NCBI RefSeq assembly: GCF_900106785.1
Contig: NZ_LT629843.1
Span: 268,291-332,290, forward strand
Direction: 5' to 3'
Length of the DNA stretch: 64,000 bases
From: Prevotellamassilia timonensis
Lineage (GTDB): Bacteria; Bacteroidota; Bacteroidia; Bacteroidales; Bacteroidaceae
Positions 60,708 through 64,000 of this stretch are shown here, piece by piece (positions within the stretch are counted from its first letter, which is position 1; every line of letters starts with the position of its first letter). The notes beneath the pieces are model-generated. The model saw only the letters and a list, made by a program, of their open reading frames with translations. It had not been told where the DNA came from and ran no database searches. A program made the position numbers and the translations under genes.

Positions 60708-61880
60708 CAAAACGCAACCTCTAATGGGGGCGACGCGTCTCGCGTCGGTTTTCTCAGCAGACTCGATACGCGTCGAGGAAAACGCCATGCTCATACACCA
60801 AATAAAGGCTCACAGACAGCACTAATTACACGTCTGTCTGTGAGCCTTTGCTTTCATGCCCGACGCGGGACGCGTCGCCCCCATTAGTGCTTGCGTTTCC
60901 TATCAGATTGACAGGTTAAAAAGCGGATTTGAAGCCATGTAAAGAACTGTTATGCCAGGGAATTGCGCTCTAATGGGGGCGACGCGTCCCGCGTCGGTTT
61001 TCTCAGCAGGCTCGATACGCATTGGGAAAATAACCATGCTCATACACTTAATAAAGGCTCACAGACAGCACTAATTACACGTCTGTCTGTGAGCCTTTGC
61101 TTTCATGCCCGACGCGGGACGCGTCGCCCCCATTAGTGTTTGCGTTTCCTATCAGATTGACAGGCTAAAAAGCGGATTTGAAGCCATGTAAAGAACTGTT
61201 ATGCCAGGAAATTGCGCTCTAATGGGGGCGACGCGTCCCGCGTCGGTTTCCTCAGCAGACTCAATACGCGTCGAGGAAAATGCCATGCTCATACACTTAA
61301 TAAAGGCTCACAGACAGCACCAATTACACGTCTGTCTGTGAGCCTTTACTTTCATGCCCGACGCGGGACGCGTCGCCCCCATTAGTGCTTGCGTTTCCTA
61401 TCAGATTGATAGGTTAAAAAGCGGATTTGAAGCCATGTAAAGAACTGTTATGTCAGGAAATTGCGCTCTAATGGGGGCGACGCGTCCCGCGTCGGTTTTC
61501 TCAGCAGACTCAATACGCGTCGAGGAAAACGCCATGCTTATACACCAAATAAAGGCTCACAGACAGCACCAATTACACGTCTGTCTGTGAGCCTTTGCTT
61601 TCATGCCCGACGCGGGACGCGTCGCCCCCATTAGTGCTTGCGTTTCATTGCAGCACCAAACACTACCATCAAACACTACCACAAAACGCTACCTCTAATG
61701 GGGGCGACGCGTCCCGCGTCGGTTTTCTCAGCAGACTCGATACGCATTGGGAAAAATAACCATGCTCATACACTTAATAAAGGCTCACAGACAGCACTAA
61801 TTACACGCCTGTCTGTGAGCCTTTGCTTTCATGCCCGACGCGAGACGCGTCGCCCCCATTAGAGCTTGCGTTTGGTGCTG
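60708..61880. repeat. Array of five nested palindromic units (locus j)
   Basis: Ten core arms form five inverted pairs, each enclosing the hairpin with arms AAAGGCTCACAGACAG. The central part repeats exactly every 249 bp (AATTGCGCTC words at 60961, 61210, 61459), each copy also carrying CAGATTGACAGGTTAAAAAG and GCCATGTAAAGAACTGTTAT. Triloops along the array read TCT, eight TCC, TCT, so only the outermost arms differ, and they match each other. It fills the convergent gap 60571-61899 and has no gene. Confidence 0.9.
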
Positions 61881-61899
61881 CAAAGAATTGCCACCCTGC

Positions 61900-62634
61900 T
61901 TACTCAAAATAGAATGTCAGCATCACCATGCCTACTGTGGCCTTGTCGAGACTCTGGGTAAAGATTAGCTGCGAGGGGTCGGTTATGTCGCGGCGGTTCT
62001 TTTGCAGTATGTTGTTAAGTCCGAAACCAAACTTGAGTTCGGGTATAAACTTGAAGAAGGGCATGTAGAGGTCGCACCCCAAACCGGCCTCAAGCATCAC
62101 GTTAAGCGGCTTGGCCTTGAGCTTTGACTGTTTGCTGGTGATGAGGTCGTACATGGGCGCCACACCGGCCACCACGTAGGGGCGGTAGTTGTTGAAACGC
62201 GGGGCGGATATTTTGAAGTCGACGGGCACACCGATGTAGCACGATTTCATGTCCTGCTGCTCGGTCTGACCCGTGCCAAGCTCACGGAAGGTGATGTGGC
62301 GCGAGCCAAAATGGAGCGACGGCTGAACTCGGAGCGCCACATAGCGCGACATGCGCCACTCGCCAAGCACACCCACCGAAAAACCGAAGTTGGTTTGGTC
62401 GGTCTGTGCCACCCACTGCTGGCCTGCCACACTGCCGGCTGAGGCGGGGGCCTGGTAACCATTGCCCTGCAGCTGCATGGACTGGTCGTGGGCGCCTACA
62501 AAAAAGCCGTAATGGAAGCGACGCTCGTCGATGAAGGGCTTGTTCTGCACACGTCGCTGCTGCCCCAGGGCCGCTACATGGCTCAGGGCTACTATGCACA
62601 ACAGGCTGATTATGTGTCGTAGTGTGATTTGCAT
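61900..62634 (-). CDS. porT: PorT-family outer-membrane protein (probable T9SS component)
   Basis: A 244-residue protein with a signal peptide (MQITLRHIISLLCIVALSHV through ALG). It shows the PorT layout: KPFIDERRFHYGFFVGAHDQ near the start, GFSVGVLGEWRMSRYVALRV, LHFGSRHITFRELG, VPVDFKISAPRFNNYRPYVV, and a final strand, GMVMLTFYFE. PorT is an 8-strand barrel needed for type IX secretion in Porphyromonas. Its presence fits the many T9SS-like tails in this window. A more general PorT-like barrel with another role cannot be excluded without a profile search. It is transcribed alone from a box near 62685. Confidence 0.75.
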   Translation of the reverse strand: MQITLRHIISLLCIVALSHVAALGQQRRVQNKPFIDERRFHYGFFVGAHDQSMQLQGNGYQAPASAGSVAGQQWVAQTDQTNFGFSVGVLGEWRMSRYVALRVQPSLHFGSRHITFRELGTGQTEQQDMKSCYIGVPVDFKISAPRFNNYRPYVVAGVAPMYDLITSKQSKLKAKPLNVMLEAGLGCDLYMPFFKFIPELKFGFGLNNILQKNRRDITDPSQLIFTQSLDKATVGMVMLTFYFE

Positions 62635-62681
62635 ATCTTAATAACGGCCCGTGACGCAATTTATTGCCGCGGGCGGTGGTG

Positions 62682-62689
62682 CAAAAGTA
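62682..62689 (-). promoter_or_regulatory. Putative -7 box for the PorT-like gene
   Basis: On the minus strand this reads TACTTTTG, matching TAnnTTTG, about 50 bp upstream of the start at 62634. Confidence 0.45.
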
Positions 62690-62734
62690 ATAAAAAGTTT
62701 TTGCGCCTTTATTCTCTCCTTTCAAAGATTTGTG

Positions 62735-62742
62735 TAACTTTG
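62735..62742 (+). promoter_or_regulatory. Putative -7 box for the ferredoxin gene
   Basis: TAACTTTG, 93 bp upstream of the ATG at 62836 and divergent from the PorT-like promoter. No -33 box at standard spacing. Confidence 0.5.
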
Positions 62743-62835
62743 CTCCGCAAACCTCGTGCTGCGCCCTGTGCGCAACGTGGCGAGCAAGGACAATAACTCA
62801 ACTCAAATTACAACAATTTATTAAATTCTACTATT

Positions 62836-63006
62836 ATGGCTTACGTAATTGGTGACGACTGCATCGCATGCGGTACCTGCATCGACGAATGCCCTTCTGG
62901 TGCTATCTCTGAAGGCGAAAAGTACTCTATCGACCCTAACGTTTGTGTTGATTGCGGCACTTGCGCTGATGTTTGCCCCTCTGGCGCTATCGCTCCGGGC
63001 GAATAA
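62836..63006 (+). CDS. Small 2[4Fe-4S] ferredoxin
   Basis: A 56-residue bacterial-type ferredoxin, starting MAYVIGDDCIACGTCIDECP. Two CxxCxxCxxxCP motifs (CIACGTCIDECP and CVDCGTCADVCP), each followed by SGAI, bind two [4Fe-4S] clusters. It is a soluble low-potential electron carrier for enzymes such as pyruvate:ferredoxin oxidoreductase and hydrogenases. The gene uses many T-ending codons (GGT, TCT, GTT) unlike its GC-rich neighbours, as expected for a very highly expressed gene. It has its own promoter and terminator. Confidence 0.96.
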   Translation: MAYVIGDDCIACGTCIDECPSGAISEGEKYSIDPNVCVDCGTCADVCPSGAIAPGE

Positions 63007-63041
63007 TTCGTCGTGCAACACACGTCAACTTAACTCACTCA

Positions 63042-63082
63042 AGAGCTGCATGTCTTGCTTTTCAAGGCAGCAGCTTTTTTTT
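63042..63082 (+). terminator. Intrinsic terminator of the ferredoxin gene
   Basis: AGCTGC and TGTCTTG pair with CAAGGCA and GCAGCT (one bulged base) around CTTTT, followed by eight T. A classic strong terminator. Confidence 0.88.
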
Positions 63083-63214
63083 GTGCCAAAGCTCCGCACC
63101 CTCGGTGCCTTGGAGGACTGGCTGAAACGCGCAACACTAAGGGCTAATAACGAGCAAAGGGGCGTTGTGCGCCCTGGCTTTGACACTTTCTACCCGTTGG
63201 CGGAATTGCCGGTT

Positions 63215-63362
63215 AAAGGGTTTACAAGTTGTCAGGTTAACAAGTTGGTATGCCATACGCTACTTATTATGTTAATGTTTGAATGGTAAGGAATTTAAGA
63301 AGCATGGCAAACTTACCTGTTTACCCGTCAACTTTTCAACTCGTCAACTTGTCAACTTGTTA
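63215..63362. repeat. GTTAAC/GTTGAC inverted repeat upstream of the AlaX gene
   Basis: The left units (GGTTAAAGGGTTTACAAG, TTGTCAGGTTAACAAGTTGG) and the right units (CTTACCTGTTTACCCGTCAA, CTCGTCAACTTGTCAACTTG) face each other across about 70 bp. The centre contains ATACGCTACTTATTATG, closely similar to the centre at 37350 (ATACATTACTTATTATG). Confidence 0.75.
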
Positions 63363-63376
63363 AACATATAAACACA

Positions 63377-63850
63377 ATGGAACTTAACTCTCACAACAAG
63401 GCTGAATATCCGCCTATGCACACGGCTGAACACCTGCTCAACCAAACCATGGTGCGCATGTTTGGCTGTGAACGCTCGCGCAACGCTCATATCGAGCGCA
63501 AGAAGAGCAAAATAAGCTTCGACCTGCCTGCCGAACCTACAGCTGCGCAGGTTGATGCCATAGTGGCTAAAATGAACGAACTGATAGCCGAGGACTTGCC
63601 TGTGACTTACGAATTTGTGACGGCCGACAATGTGCCTGAGGGGGTGAAACTCGACCGACTGCCCGACAATGCCAGCGAAACGCTGCGCATTGTGCGCATA
63701 GGGCAGTATGATGTGTGCCCATGTATAGGGGCTCACGTGGCGAGCACGGCCGAACTGCACGAATTTATACTGCTCGGCACTAACTGGGACCCCGAGCGCC
63801 ACAGTTTCCGCCTTCGCTTCAAACTGGGCGCCACCGGCAACAAGGATTGA
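63377..63850 (+). CDS. AlaX-type trans-editing protein (tRNA_SAD domain)
   Basis: A 157-residue free-standing homologue of the second additional domain of threonyl/alanyl-tRNA synthetases. It would hydrolyse mischarged tRNA (Ser-tRNA-Ala or related) in the cytoplasm. Zinc ligands are visible: H15-x3-H19 in HTAEHLLNQ and C116-x3-H120 in CIGAHV. The length fits the compact AlaX class, which lacks the N-terminal part of larger forms. It stands alone, with a GTTGAC-type inverted repeat directly upstream. The exact tRNA substrate cannot be read from sequence. Confidence 0.88.
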   Translation: MELNSHNKAEYPPMHTAEHLLNQTMVRMFGCERSRNAHIERKKSKISFDLPAEPTAAQVDAIVAKMNELIAEDLPVTYEFVTADNVPEGVKLDRLPDNASETLRIVRIGQYDVCPCIGAHVASTAELHEFILLGTNWDPERHSFRLRFKLGATGNKD

Positions 63851-63904
63851 CAACGAAATATTGCCGTCATATTAAACGTAAACGGACGAACGGGCGCAAA
63901 CACT

Positions 63905-64000
63905 GAATGCAAGTACTATACGCAAGCGCTAAATGCTATCTCTAAACTCTAGCTCTAAACTCTAGCACCAAACGTTAGCTCTAAACGCTAGCTCTTAACT
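63905..64000. repeat. 13-bp iterons at the right window edge (probable start of another palindromic element)
   Basis: At least five tandem 13-bp words (AAATGCTATCTCT, AAACTCTAGCTCT, AAACTCTAGCACC, AAACGTTAGCTCT, AAACGCTAGCTCT) run to the end of the window. They are of the type that flanks the core arms elsewhere, so a core is expected just outside. Confidence 0.65.

Noticed and set aside
60654-61862. Short open frames containing SNGGDASRVG or LMGATRPAS words
   Set aside because: These words are the core palindrome translated in different frames; they recur at every copy of the element.
60708-61880. CRISPR-like regular array
   Set aside because: The period is 249 bp, the whole unit is repeated with no variable spacers, the repeats are internally palindromic, and there are no cas genes.
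62849-63289. 146-codon plus-strand frame over the ferredoxin region
   Set aside because: It is out of frame with the clear 2[4Fe-4S] ferredoxin at 62836-63006 and runs through its terminator.

Overview
The window is a high-GC stretch of a Bacteroidales chromosome. The evidence is the lineage's -7 promoter box (TAnnTTTG, sometimes with TTTG or TTG about 19-20 bp upstream), a DUF6089-uppS-bamA-ompH block, TonB-linked glycan genes, a PorT-like protein and many secreted proteins with type IX secretion (T9SS)-like C-terminal tails. A Muribaculaceae- or Prevotellaceae-like gut species fits best, but the exact family is an inference. No phage, CRISPR array, plasmid genes or transposase gene was seen.

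Layout. 1-4.1 kb: 5' end of priA, a small outer-membrane barrel, a PMCA-type Ca2+ ATPase. 4.6-12.0 kb: two large secreted surface proteins on the minus strand, the second with an Omp28-like domain. 12.7-15.5 kb: lutABC lactate-oxidation operon (minus). 16.0-22.6 kb: a compact fructan locus (TonB-dependent receptor, GH32 lipoprotein, sugar permease, fructokinase) without SusD. 22.7-26.1 kb: secreted GH20 hexosaminidase. 26.6-31.8 kb: zinc/iron effluxer, asd, Kef-type antiporter, tRNA-Pro(GGG). 32.3-37.3 kb: aroA, a conserved small membrane protein, frr, rsgA, an NfeD-like gene. 37.5-41.0 kb: M6 protease and a DUF6242 lipoprotein. 41.0-45.8 kb: envelope biogenesis (DUF6089, uppS, bamA, ompH). 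46.7-60.6 kb: three surface proteins in a row (BspA-type leucine-rich repeat, a 2,496-residue mosaic, an InlB-type repeat protein). 61.9-63.9 kb: porT-like gene, a 56-residue 2[4Fe-4S] ferredoxin, an AlaX-type tRNA editing protein.

How the genes fit together. The surface proteins with T9SS-like tails, the PorT-like barrel and BamA/OmpH describe an organism that puts proteases, glycosidases and adhesins on its surface. The fructan locus and the hexosaminidase feed sugars inward. The lut operon adds lactate as an electron source.

The most striking non-coding content is a dense family of nested palindromes between genes. I count 38 complete copies of a core (stem CGACGCG, triloop TCT or TCC), nearly all in inverted pairs. 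Each pair is flanked by 13-bp iteron-like words and encloses one of a few interchangeable loop modules. The triloop base matches between the two arms of a pair in 14 of 18 neighbouring pairs. The family resembles REPIN-type doublets and is the best candidate here for an undescribed element. At least three other palindromic families share the same intergenic spaces.
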